From: Baffinella frigidus
Taxonomy: Eukaryota; Cryptophyceae; Cryptomonadales; Baffinellaceae
Reading direction: 5' to 3'
DNA: 22,254 nucleotides
Assembly: GCA_026770585.1 (NCBI GenBank)
Contig: MU647757.1
Location: 26,134-48,387 of the forward strand
Shown: in pieces, positions 9,001 through 16,700 of the stretch
How positions within the stretch are numbered: position 1 is the first letter of the stretch
How the letters are laid out: every line of letters starts with the position of its first letter
The notes under the pieces: model-generated
What the model was told of the DNA's origin: nothing
Databases searched by the model: none
Seen by the model: only the letters and a program-made list of their open reading frames with translations
Made by a program: the position numbers and the translations under genes

Positions 9001-9900
9001 TATTCTCCTAGGTATAGTCCTACTGTAGGACCCTGCAGGGACATCTAGACTACAAGAACTCAGAACGTGAGAACCCGCGCCGGATTTGCGGCCTGCGTGT
9101 TCTTAATTTAGTACCAGAGCGTTGACTAAATCGCGCGTTTAGTCAACCCTCAGGGACTAATTTCAGAACACAGACACCCACCGCGCCTCGACCAAGAGTG
9201 TTGTAAGAGCCCAGATAACCGTGTAGGTCGCTGCGCGTCCTTATTCGCGAGTAACCCCTGCACAGGGGTACCTCGCTTATCCCTTAGGTGACCAGTAAGC
9301 TCAAACACCCTACGGTAGGGCACTAGGACCTGCCTAGGGCGAGTCAGGGTGAATATTCACCCTATGGGCACTTGAGGGATAAGAAACGCCCGCCCCCCCT
9401 AGGACCGCCACAGGGCCTTAAGCATAGCCCTACTGTAGAGTCCTAGGAGGAGGAGCTTTCTTATGAGCGATGCACCCTTGTAGGCGAGGTATCCCCGACA
9501 GTGGTCATGCGCACCTAGGAATAGCCCTACCGTAGGAGACCCTAGAGCGGGGCGTGTCCTGACTCGCGAGTCACCCCTCAACAGGGTTACCTCGCTCATA
9601 AGAAAGCGCCCCCCCCTCGGACCCTATAGTAGGCCTATCCCTCAAGTGGTGGCCCTGCGGGCGGCAAGGCCTATGGTGATCCGTGTGGAGGGGGGCGCTC
9701 TCTGACCCGCGAGCAACCCCTGGCAACAGGTACCGGAGCACGTGTACCCCTTCTCACGCGGCTGCTGTCTCAACATCTCCTCCGTCTGCCTCCGTGACCC
9801 CAAGCGCAAAGCCCCGCACGAATGGCCCATGCCGGCAGAGCCGTACGGGGACGCACAGCGCTTCTGGTGGATCGAGAACGAGCACTGGAGCTGCTTTTGA
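3019..9900 (+). CDS. DHHC-type protein S-acyltransferase (palmitoyltransferase)
   Basis: Eight exons join in frame to 398 residues: 3019-3261, 3514-3705, 3840-4120, 4689-4730, 4950-5046, 6448-6536, 8074-8155, 9730-9900. Family knowledge: these integral membrane enzymes attach palmitate to cytosolic cysteines through an acyl-cysteine intermediate. Seen: a membrane segment at about 53-76 followed by DPGFV (80-84), the DPG motif. A Ser/Gly/Asp/Glu-rich linker leads to the zinc-binding cysteine-rich domain starting at C220 (CEIC, then HCYDC) and ending in DHHC at 245-248; C248 is the expected catalytic residue. TM3 (about 262-280) and TM4 (about 291-314) follow, then TSWE (327-330), matching the TTxE motif, and YPFSRGCCLN (348-357), matching the PaCCT region with its conserved Asn. 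Stop TGA at 9898. Length is typical. The ATG at 3019 has A at -3 and G at +4; extra upstream exons are possible. Intron phases are 0,0,2,2,0,2,0. The donor of exon 7 (GTCTCC) and the start codon are the least certain points. Confidence 0.9.
4137..4329 (+). repeat. Degenerate CCCTAAA telomere-type array, DHHC intron 3 (5' part)
   Basis: Many near-copies of CCCTAAA with changes such as CCCTACA, CCCTCAA and CCTTAAA, becoming more regular toward 4285-4325. It starts about 16 nt after the exon 3 donor. Confidence 0.92.
4337..4374 (+). repeat. Decayed copy of DHHC exon 3 end plus donor
   Basis: The segment ACCAAGCA...GTCATGTGCGG..TGCGGTG resembles the last 30 bases of exon 3 and its donor (ACCAAGCATTGCTATGAC then TGCGGCCGGTGC at 4093-4124). 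The match is imperfect and the call tentative, but it fits the pattern of exon-edge copies elsewhere in the window. Confidence 0.4.
4455..4600 (+). repeat. Degenerate CCCTAAA array, DHHC intron 3 (3' part)
   Basis: A second block of CCCTAAA-like units in the same intron, separated from the first by about 125 nt of unique sequence. Confidence 0.9.
4740..4948 (+). repeat. CCCTAAA array filling DHHC intron 4
   Basis: Intron 4 (4731-4949, 219 nt) is almost entirely CCCTAAA-like repeats from just after the donor (GTGCGTGCC) to the acceptor (AACCAG). There is little other sequence in the intron. Confidence 0.93.
5055..5400 (+). repeat. Minisatellite in DHHC intron 5
   Basis: Imperfect tandem units resembling CACTGCCTCGGTCTCTGTC (variants CACTGGCTCGGTCCCT, TTCTGACTCGGTCGCT, CACTGCCTCAGTC). 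The array starts within about 10 nt of the exon 5 donor. Open frames across it are repeat artefacts. Confidence 0.8.
5632..5675 (+). repeat. Fossil copy 1 of DHHC exon 6 start
   Basis: TGGGCAACGGACTGGTT at 5645-5661 is identical to the first bases of exon 6 at 6448, and the preceding GGGTGGC also matches. The acceptor AG is mutated (GGCCG instead of GGCAG), so this copy should not be spliced. Its downstream flank (AACCCAAACCCCTAATCACTG) is shared with fossil copy 2. Confidence 0.75.
5693..5972 (+). repeat. CCCTAAA-type array, DHHC intron 5
   Basis: Telomere-type repeats that drift through CCCCAAA, CCCGAAA and CCCTCAA variants before returning to exact CCCTAAA units at 5920-5970. Confidence 0.9.
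6160..6325 (+). repeat. Degenerate CCCTAAA array containing fossil copy 2 of exon 6 start
   Basis: CCCTAAA-like units surround a decayed copy of the exon 6 acceptor region at about 6200-6250 (TTGCAG then TGGGCAA, then GACTGGTTGTTCAAC). The AG is kept but about 10 extra bases interrupt the copied exon start. Confidence 0.75.
6537..7225 (+). repeat. Tandem repeats derived from the 3' end of DHHC exon 6
   Basis: Exon 6 ends with ATGCTCGCCACCCTCTG before donor GTACCC. The intron continues with many relatives of this segment: eight regular 25-bp units starting at 6611, 6636, 6661, 6686, 6711, 6736, 6761 and 6786 (ATGCTTGCCGCTCTCTG then GC or CC), then looser, longer units to about 7225. Some distal units again carry CTCTGGTACC (near 7143 and 7219), so they repeat the donor itself. 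The unit length is not a multiple of three, so the open frames here are not protein coding. Confidence 0.85.
7320..7432 (-). repeat. TTTAGGG-orientation telomere-type block, DHHC intron 6
   Basis: Near-perfect TTTAGGG units on the plus strand, opposite in orientation to the blocks in introns 3-5. It sits between the exon-6-derived repeats (left) and the exon-7-derived repeats (right). Confidence 0.93.
7433..8072 (+). repeat. Tandem repeats derived from the acceptor and 5' end of DHHC exon 7
   Basis: Exon 7 begins GGCAG|GTTCTTCCAGACGTACCTCATC. A close copy lies at 7959-7985 (GGCAGCTTCTTCCAGACG then TGCCTCATC) and a more decayed one at 7700-7722 (GCACGTTCTTCGAGGCG then TACCTGA). Each is followed by a GCTGCTGGGTCGCGCTGGT-like segment that recurs many times from 7437 onward. 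Open frames on both strands here are repeat artefacts. Confidence 0.8.
8184..8228. repeat. Short inverted repeat (hairpin)
   Basis: GCCTATTTTAAA and TTTAAAATAGGC flank a loop of about 10 nt, just after the exon 7 donor in intron 7. It may be a tiny foldback remnant. Confidence 0.6.
8340..8790 (+). repeat. Tandem duplication with a period near 232 bp, DHHC intron 7
   Basis: The segment starting GTGAGAGGAGGAC at 8391 recurs at 8623 with matching downstream sequence (GTACAC, CTTTCTG, CCCCGAGGCGGGCCC). A CCCGAGGCGGGCCC sub-repeat appears again near 8770. No coding content is supported. Confidence 0.75.
9262..9481. mobile_element. MITE family A copy, interrupted by a family B element
   Basis: The left end reads CAGGGGTACCTCGCT and the right end CTTATGAGCGATGCACCCTTG, the inverted ends of family A. 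The core carries CCTAGGACC and CTACTGTAG-type motifs. The left arm is split by a 100-bp family B element at 9280-9379; removing it restores the arm (CCTCGCT-TAAGAAACGCC). Confidence 0.75.
9280..9379. mobile_element. MITE family B, 100 bp, TA target duplication
   Basis: The inverted ends are TCCCTTAGGTG and CACTTGAGGGA, flanked on both sides by TA (9278-9279 and 9380-9381), as for Tc1/mariner-type Stowaway elements. The interior has ACCCTACGGTAGGG and a GGTGAATATTCACC palindrome. It is nested inside a family A copy, so it inserted later. Confidence 0.7.
9482..9725. mobile_element. Degenerate family A MITEs abutting the exon 8 acceptor
   Basis: Two diverged, adjacent family A units. The second runs from about 9583 (AGGGTTACCTCGCTCATAAG) to about 9721 (GCGAGCAACCCCTG) and contains a family-B-like TATCCCTCAAGTG. 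Its right end lies only about 8 nt before the splice acceptor of DHHC exon 8 (CAACAG|GTACC). Confidence 0.6.
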
Positions 9901-10793
9901 GGAAAGGTATGGGTACATGTAGGTAACTCGATGGGGAACCCCGATGTAGTGGGGAACTCCGATGTCCAGTAGGTCACGTGCCCCCCGGCAGCGAGGAGGT
10001 TCGGGAGAGGTCACCTCGCTGACGCTACCGGGGCACTTCGCTCATGAGAAACCGCCCCCCCCAAGGACCCCACAGTAGGACCATGCCTAGCTAGGGCCCT
10101 ATGGCGGTCCTTAGGGCGGGGCGGTTTCTCGTGAGCGAGGTACCCCTGTAGCTGACAAGCAAGATCCTAGCGGCGCACGGCGCGCTGGGAACGTCGCGAA
10201 GCTCGCGCATGTATTCCGCGCGCACGCGCAGGCTTATGTGGGTATCTAGGCTCTAAGGGCATCTAAGGACGCAGGACGTCAACGTAGATTCACTTAGGCC
10301 TCCGAAGTAGATTCACTTAGGCCTTCTAGGTAGAGAGTGTTGACTGGAAACTACGGCCCTTCTGAGGGCTGCCCATAGCGTTCAGAGGTTAGGGTGTAAG
10401 GTTTAACCCTACACCTGAATGAGGCAATGGTGAGGAGATGGAGGGTTGCGGTTACTGAGTGGCATGGTTCAGCCCTCGGAAGGAGGGGGCTGGTGTACAA
10501 TTGTGGTGGAGTGTAAATGAAGAGTTGGATTCACGTGCCGCACGCTCAAAACGAGACCCACTCAATACATTGATGCCCGATTCACTGTACAACTTCTCTT
10601 TCGGTTTCCAATTTCGGGGTTTCCGTTGCTTGGGGTGGACAATTTTTTTCTTCCCAAGTGGGAGCGCGATAGAACCGCTACTCTTCCAGACCAAGCCACG
10701 CAGCGGACTGTGTAGTACAGGTGCACAATAAGACCACACAGAACCCATCTCAGAATATTTACCATGCATCCACACACCCGCTCGCCCGAGAAA
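9901..10793. other. Intergenic region between convergent genes
   Basis: This holds the 3' flanks of the DHHC gene and of the minus-strand gene. Besides a family A MITE at 10029-10148, I see a repeated GTAGATTCACTTAGGCCT at 10283-10325 and a tiny pair of telomere-like units near 10390-10415 in opposite orientations. No gene is supported. Confidence 0.5.
10029..10148. mobile_element. MITE family A copy
   Basis: The inverted ends are CCGGGGCACTTCGCTCATGA and TCGTGAGCGAGGTACCCCTG, with GAAACCGCCCC facing GGGGCGGTTTC. The core has CCCACAGTAGGACC and GGTCCTTAGGG. Length is about 120 bp, like the intact copy at 11347. Confidence 0.8.
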
Positions 10794-13050
10794 TCAATGT
10801 TCCCGCGCAACGTCGCCCTTCTCCTTATCCCAGGGGGCTGTGTGCCCCCACAGCCCCGCGAGGAACGTGGACTGCTTCCCTCCGAGAATGTGGGCGCGCT
10901 TCTCCGCATCCCGCAGCTCCGAACTCTTCCTCCCCCCCGAGCCCGAGTCCGCGTCCTCGCCAGAACCCTGGCGCGCCTTCGGGTGCAGCTTCGCGGCACG
11001 CTCCGTGACCAGCAGCGCCTTCTCCTTGGCCTCATCAGCATCTTCCAATTGATCATAGCTATCCTGGGCCGTCAAGCGCACCTTGGGCTTGTGCGCCCCC
11101 CCCTCCTGCAGCGCGCGCGCGCTGGCACCCTCGCGACCCTCGCGCTTGGCAGGCCCCCCGTTGGCCTCGCGCGTCAGCTCTCGCCGCTCGCGCGCGTACT
11201 TGCTCTGCGTCCGCGTGTGCGCCGACTTCTTTTGCTCCTCCTTCGCCGCGTTTTCCCGATCCACTGCCTCCTGCCACACACCAACCCCCGCACACCGTCA
11301 GCCGCCAACCCCCGCACCCCTCCAGCCACCAACCCCCGCAACGTGTACAGGGGTACCTCGCTCATAAGAAACCGCCCCACCCCTAGGACAACCATAGGCC
11401 CCAATGCATAGGGCTACAGTAGGGTCCTAGGGGGGGGCGGTTTCTTATGAGCGAGGTATCCCTGTCAGGCAACCCCTCCTCGCAAGCACCCACTGTGACC
11501 CTGATCACAGACTCGGGCGCGGCGCGGCGCGGAGGAGGCATCCGTCAGCACTGCTTCCGGGAGGGGGGCTGGCAGGCAGAAAGTGGCGTGGCTGGGGCGT
11601 CAGTTTGTCAGGGTCTGACTGGAGGTAGCACTGGCCCCACGAGCGGGACTGGCAGAAAGGGGCGTGGCTTGGCGAGGCTGGGCGTGGGTCAGGCTGTCAG
11701 CAAGTAAGGCAGGCAGGCAGGCAAGCAGGCAGGCAGGCAAGGGCTTACCCGGAGGCGGTGGATGTCTGTGATGTGCTCCTGGTACTCGCGCTGCTCTCTC
11801 TCCGACTTGGCATGCACCGCGTCGGGCGCGCGGATGTCTTTGACCACCTTCTGCACCGCCTCGCGCGCCTCGGCCTTGGCGTTGTGCCCCTCCTTGGCGA
11901 GGGCGACCGCGCGTTGGGCCACGCTCTCAGCATCCTTGGCCATGGACACGCTCTTCGCGCGCAGCTCCGCGTAGCCGTGGTGCCCGTTGAGCTGGGCGTC
12001 GGCCGTGTTCTTCTGCAGCTTCTTCAGCAGCAGCGAGTCCCCCTCCATGCGCCGCTTCGCCTTCTTCGACTTGGCGACAAGACCGTCCACCCTGTGCCGC
12101 AGCCGCTCGTTCGTGGGATGCTCCGACAGCTGCGTCACCTCCTTGGCCACCGCGAACTCGGCCGTGCGGTACACCTTGTGGTCGTGCCTGGCCAGCTTCA
12201 GCGCGATCTCCACGGGCTTCTCGGCCGCCACGAACCGCGTGCGCGCCTCGTCGCTCTCGGCACGCAGGTTCTGCGCCTTCCGCCGCATCTCCGACGCCTT
12301 CGCCACGTCCGACTGCGCTTTGCTCTCATCCACATCCCCCGTCTGCTCCTGCTTCTTGGCCACCAGAAGCTTCTTCTTCAACGCGAGCTCCTGCGTGTCC
12401 ACCGCCTTGTCCATCTTCCCCAGCAGCGTCTTCTCCTTCTCCGCCTCCCCACGCAGTTTGCGGATTTCCTTGTGCACCTTCTTGGGCCCGTCGGCCACAA
12501 TTGCCGCGATGTCCTTCTTGATCTCCTGCTGCACCAGCATCTCCTGCTGCGTCTTCGAATCCCCACCCATGCCCTTCAGCGCCGCGTCCTGTCCCCCCCC
12601 TCGCAGCATCTCCTGCAGCGACACAAAACCTGGTGGTCCTTGTGTCCCCTGCCCCACCACGAGTACCATCACCACCAGCAGCAACGCCGCGCTCGCCGCC
12701 GCCAGCGCCCGGTGCGTCCGGCGCCTCCCGCTGCCCTCCTCCCCGGACCGCTGCAAAGAGGGAAGAGACGTCAGCGTCACACAGCACACACACACGTCTC
12801 GCTACCACGCGCTGCCCTCGAGCAAACAACACACCAAAGGAGCTGCTTGCCAGGGACCGCCGGGTGACCAAAGGCGGCAAACAAGCGAAGGGGGTAACTC
12901 GAAGCTGGCACCACAGCCGGTGCTCAGAAAATGGCGTTGCACGGAGATGGCAGGGGGGACTACCGTGTATGCCACGAACTCCACCGTGGATGCCATGCCC
13001 TCCTCAGGCCGCGTCCGTGCAGCGGTGGCCTCTGACTCAGCCCCGCCCAT
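10794..13050 (-). CDS. Single-pass membrane protein with long charged coiled-coil-like region, function unknown
   Basis: Three minus-strand exons join in phase 0 to 521 residues: 13050-12964, 12750-11749, 11270-10794. Donors are ACG|GTAGTC and CGG|GTAAGC; acceptors are CTCTTTGCAG and GTGTGGCAG. The ATG at 13050 has G at -3 and +4; an in-frame ATG at 13128 is possible but falls in sequence near the palindrome. After a 43-residue N-terminus with RRR just before the membrane comes one hydrophobic segment (about 44-62, with LLLVVMVLVV), so a signal anchor or type II topology is likely. The remaining 450 residues are rich in Lys, Glu, Ala, Arg and Gln with heptad-like spacing and no recognised domain. 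Two long plus-strand open frames across exon 2 are its GC-rich antisense shadows. I infer a membrane-anchored structural or tethering protein and assign no function. Confidence 0.7.
11285..11340 (-). repeat. Tandem repeat beside the exon 3 acceptor of the minus-strand gene
   Basis: Three imperfect units containing CCAACCCCCGCA (plus strand) lie directly upstream, in gene orientation, of the acceptor at 11271. This is another acceptor-side tandem expansion. Confidence 0.65.
11347..11465. mobile_element. Intact MITE family A copy (119 bp)
   Basis: The best-preserved copy. The left arm ACAGGGGTACCTCGCTCATA continues as AGAAACCGCCCC. The right arm is its complement, GGGGCGGTTTCTTATGAGCG then AGGTATCCCTGT. 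The inner parts TAGGAC and GTCCTAGG also pair. The loop holds GGGCTACAGTAGGG. It sits in intron 2 of the minus-strand gene, carries no frame, and its target-site duplication is unclear. Confidence 0.88.
11565..11745 (-). repeat. Donor-side repeats of minus-strand intron 2
   Basis: A (GCAG/GCAA)n tetranucleotide run at 11706-11740 lies directly after the donor in gene orientation. Beyond it are repeated segments around GGCAGAAAGTGGCGTGGCT and GGCAGAAAGGGGCGTGGCT. Confidence 0.75.
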
Positions 13051-13155
13051 CGCTATTTTCGACACCACAAAAATTTGGTTGACTGATTTCAAATGTGAAC
13101 AACACTCCAAAGTTGACAAGGCATTCAACTTTAGGCGGTGGTTGACATTTCATCT

Positions 13156-13647
13156 CCATACAAGTATTAATTAATTGCTTTCACCCCCTTGGATTTCGGG
13201 GTTTTGCCTGAAAATATTTTCAAAATTTATCCGCTCAAAAAGTTAGGAACGGCATCTGAAAGGGCTCGAAAAGTTTTTGCTTGGATGTGCTCTCAGATTT
13301 TTGCTGAGCCATCGGGAAGGACCCCTTCGGAGGGGCGCAAAATGACGATCCTGTGAAAATTACTACACAGTTTCAAAAAGATTCATTTTAAAATGGAAAT
13401 CAAATGAATTGTAAAAATGCGATTTGGAAGGCTGTGTAGTAATTTTCATACAAACCGACATTTTGCGCCCCTCCGAAGGGGCCCTTCCCGATGGCTCAGC
13501 AAAAATCTGAGAGCACATCCAAGCAAAAACTTCCCGAGCCCTTTCAGATGCCGTTCCTAACTTTTTGAGCGGATAAATTTTGAAAATATTTTCAGGCAAA
13601 ACCCCGAAATCCAAGGGGGTGAAAGCAATTAATTAATACTTGTATGG
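13156..13647. mobile_element. Large near-perfect palindrome (foldback element)
   Basis: Arms 13156-13370 and 13432-13647 (about 215 bp each) are reverse complements with only a few differences, around a 61-bp AT-rich loop with its own ATTCATTT/AAATGAAT hairpin. The outer ends are CCATACAAGTATTAATTAAT and its complement. The inner arm ends are GAAAATTACTACACAG and its complement. ACATT occurs just outside both ends (13145-13149 and 13653-13657), a possible 5-bp target duplication. It is AT-richer than its surroundings and has no coding frame. It lies between two divergent genes, so it occupies their shared promoter region. Confidence 0.85.
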
Positions 13648-13705
13648 ATATTACATTGGGGCGATCGCTGTTCGCAGCTTCACAAGTTCAGAGAACGAGC
13701 GTCGA

Positions 13706-16700
13706 ATGGCTATGGCGAACGCACGCCCCCATCTTGCGGGCGCGTGGTTCGTAGAGGATGCCCCCGAGTCATGGATTCCAGAGTCCATGGCCGGGTCGCG
13801 TTCTTCCTCAGCCGTAGAGGACGGCGGGGGGCTGCCCAGCTGGGGGGACATCGCCAGCGTCGGCGAGGGCCTGATGGCGAAGCTGGCGCCCAAAAAATCT
13901 GTGCGGCGCGTGAGCACGTTTGGCTCTACGGCGCCGAACGTGAACGTGCCGGGTCTCGGGGAGAAGCTGGAGGCGATGGCGGAGAACCTTCCAGAGAATG
14001 AGACGGAGGCACAACAGCGGACGGCCGTCTCCGTGCTCCTTGTTATCCAGACCGACGTGTTCCAGGTCAGCACACCACCGCGCAGCCGCAACCGGTGATG
14101 ACGTTTGGTGCGCAGTGATCCTGTCGCGGGCTGCCGCGTCCCGTTTAGTCTGCTTCTCGCAGCCTGCCTGAGTGAGGCGTCCTGTCGATGTGCAGCACGT
14201 GGTCGTCATGGGCAAGGCCAACGGACAGAAACACGGCAACTTGGAGGCACGTCCCCCACCCCCGATGCGATCAACAAGGGTGGCGCACCTTTGTGCGCTT
14301 CGTTTTCGTCCGAGGCACCCTGTGTTGTGTTTCGCATCATGCCAGAGAGAGAGTCAGGGGCGGCGGGTGCCAGGCTAAACCTTAACCCTAAACCCTCAAC
14401 CATAAAGCAGGCGCACGTGCGAGAGGCGTTGACGGACATCGACTGGGTCCCGCGATACGACCAGGTCCCGCGCGATTGATTTCATGATAATTTATTTAAT
14501 GAGGAGCCACGTTAAAGGGAGGCAGAGCTAGAATTGACAGACTGCGGAGGAGTCTCGTGCCTTGCCTTCCCAGACCATTCTAGCTCTGCCTCTCTTCACC
14601 TGGGCTCCTCATCAAATATATTCTGATGCTCGTTGTGCTGCAGCGTTTGTACGGGTCCTGGTGTAAATTTATTTACTGAAGAGCCCAGACTAACTGAAGC
14701 AGAGGCAGGAATGTTGACGCCCGTTTCGTAATTTTTGTGCGCAGACCCGGACTAGCGACGCAGTTATTGCATTGGCACGTCAGTTCCAGCTCTTATCTCT
14801 ATTATTACACTGCTAGCCAGGATATTTTACCTTGAGTCAACTTGGACGATCCTTTGCAAAAAGTTTTCATTTCGTTTAGATGGACCTGCTCCCAGAGCAG
14901 GCATTTGACTTCAGTCACTGATTTTGAGGGGTAGTTGACTGCGGCGACATGATTTGACCGGCAGTGTATGATGATGGTAGGAGACGAGGGAGACGAAGTG
15001 TGGGATATAATTCTGGGAGACGAACGTCACTTGAAACAACCAAAATTAGGGGGCGCGTAGATGAGGATCAGCGATGCGGTCAGAGCATTTTCAGTCACGT
15101 CAGTTTCGGAGTGGGGCTGCACAGATCGTCAATGATTAACGAGACAGTCAGTGCATTGTCAGTGCAGCACCGTGATGTCATTTCCGGCGTTGTAATGGTA
15201 GGAGACGAGGAAGACCAAGACCAAGTGTGGGGTACAATTGCGGGAGACCAAAGTTAACCAAAACAACCAAATTATGCGTGGGCGCAGATCCGGATCAGCG
15301 ACGGGGAGCATTTCCGGATTCGCGAGGAGCAATGCGAGATGTCGGTGCGCGTGACGTTCTATGCGACCGCCGATCCTGGGCCCATGGCTCCCCCTGCCAA
15401 GGTCCACCCCTACCCTACAAGGCCCAACCCCTCAAACTGGCCGACTCCGATCTCCACACCCCGGCCCGTCTCCCGCCCCTCCTCTCTTGCCAAGTCCTAG
15501 CTCTGCCTCAGTTATGATTCGCCCCTCATTAAATGCATTTGGACCAGGACTCCGTACCAACGTACTGGTACAAAGCGCATCTACATATATTTAATGCGAA
15601 GCCCAGAATAACTGAGATAGAGCCATAAGTCCTAATCCCTAGAGCAGGCCAAGGTGCGTGGCCTGCGGCCGATCTAGATTAGAGATGTACCGCTGATCAC
15701 ACCAGACCAGTGCTGGGCAGTTGATGTGTTGCTGGGAGTGAGAATGGCGTGGCTACCCTGTCAGGCGTTGGCAGCTGGCCTGATCGGACAGTCGCGAGAT
15801 CCGTCTTCGCGCCTCCGCACCGCGGTCACCTCTTCCCACCTCAGCCAGCCAGCCAGTCAGTCAGTCAGTCAGTCAGTCAGTGAGCGAGGGAGTGAGTGAG
15901 CCAGCCAGTCAGCCAGTCAGCCAGTCAGCCAGTCAGCCAGTCAGTCAGTCAGTCAGCCAGTCAGTGCGTGAGTCATTGAGCCAGCTAGCCACCCATCCAG
16001 GCATTGAGTGAGTCACAGACTGAGTCAGTTAGACTTTCCTGCGACGCGGCAAGGCACGCGACGCACGCAGATCCTCTCGTCACGCGGGATGCCGGACACG
16101 AGGGCGCGAATTGGCGTGCGAACTGTACAGCAATCACTTCTCTCACGCAGTCGAGCCCGCCAGAGGGCCCGTCCTCCTCCCACGGCCCCCACTCCAACGC
16201 GGCTGCTCAGAGGTTCTGGACTGTCGCGTACCGCAACCTTTTCTGCGCAGCCAAGGTGTGGTTTCTGGTTTCTGAATTGATGATGGGTGGTGAGCAGACG
16301 CAAAGCCTCTTCGAGATCGTCAATGCTCAGGTCTGCTCCTCACCCCCACCCTCCCTCACCTATCCCTTAACTGGCGAGTAGTCCCTACGCCCTACCGTAG
16401 GGCCCTAGGACCTGCCTAGGACTTCTTGGCGGTCAATTTTGACCGCCTCGCCGTTTAAGGGATTCAGGGGTACCTTGCTCATAAGAACCAGCCTCCCCCT
16501 AGGACCCTACAGTAGGCCTATGCCTAGGGCCCTATGATGGTCCTAGGGAGGGGGGTGGTTTCTTGTGAGCGAGGTACCCCTATAGCTCTGCCTGAGACAA
16601 ACTGGGCTCGCCACAAAAGCATTGCAGTTGTCCTGGTGTACTGGAGTTTCTGCTCTAAATGTATTTTATGGCGAGTCCAGTTTTACTGAGGCAGAGATAG

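Noticed and set aside
11758-13174. Two long plus-strand open frames (about 370 and 395 codons)
   Set aside because: Both lie antisense to the minus-strand gene, are dominated by Leu/Arg or Ser/Cys, lack domains, and ignore the good minus-strand splice sites.
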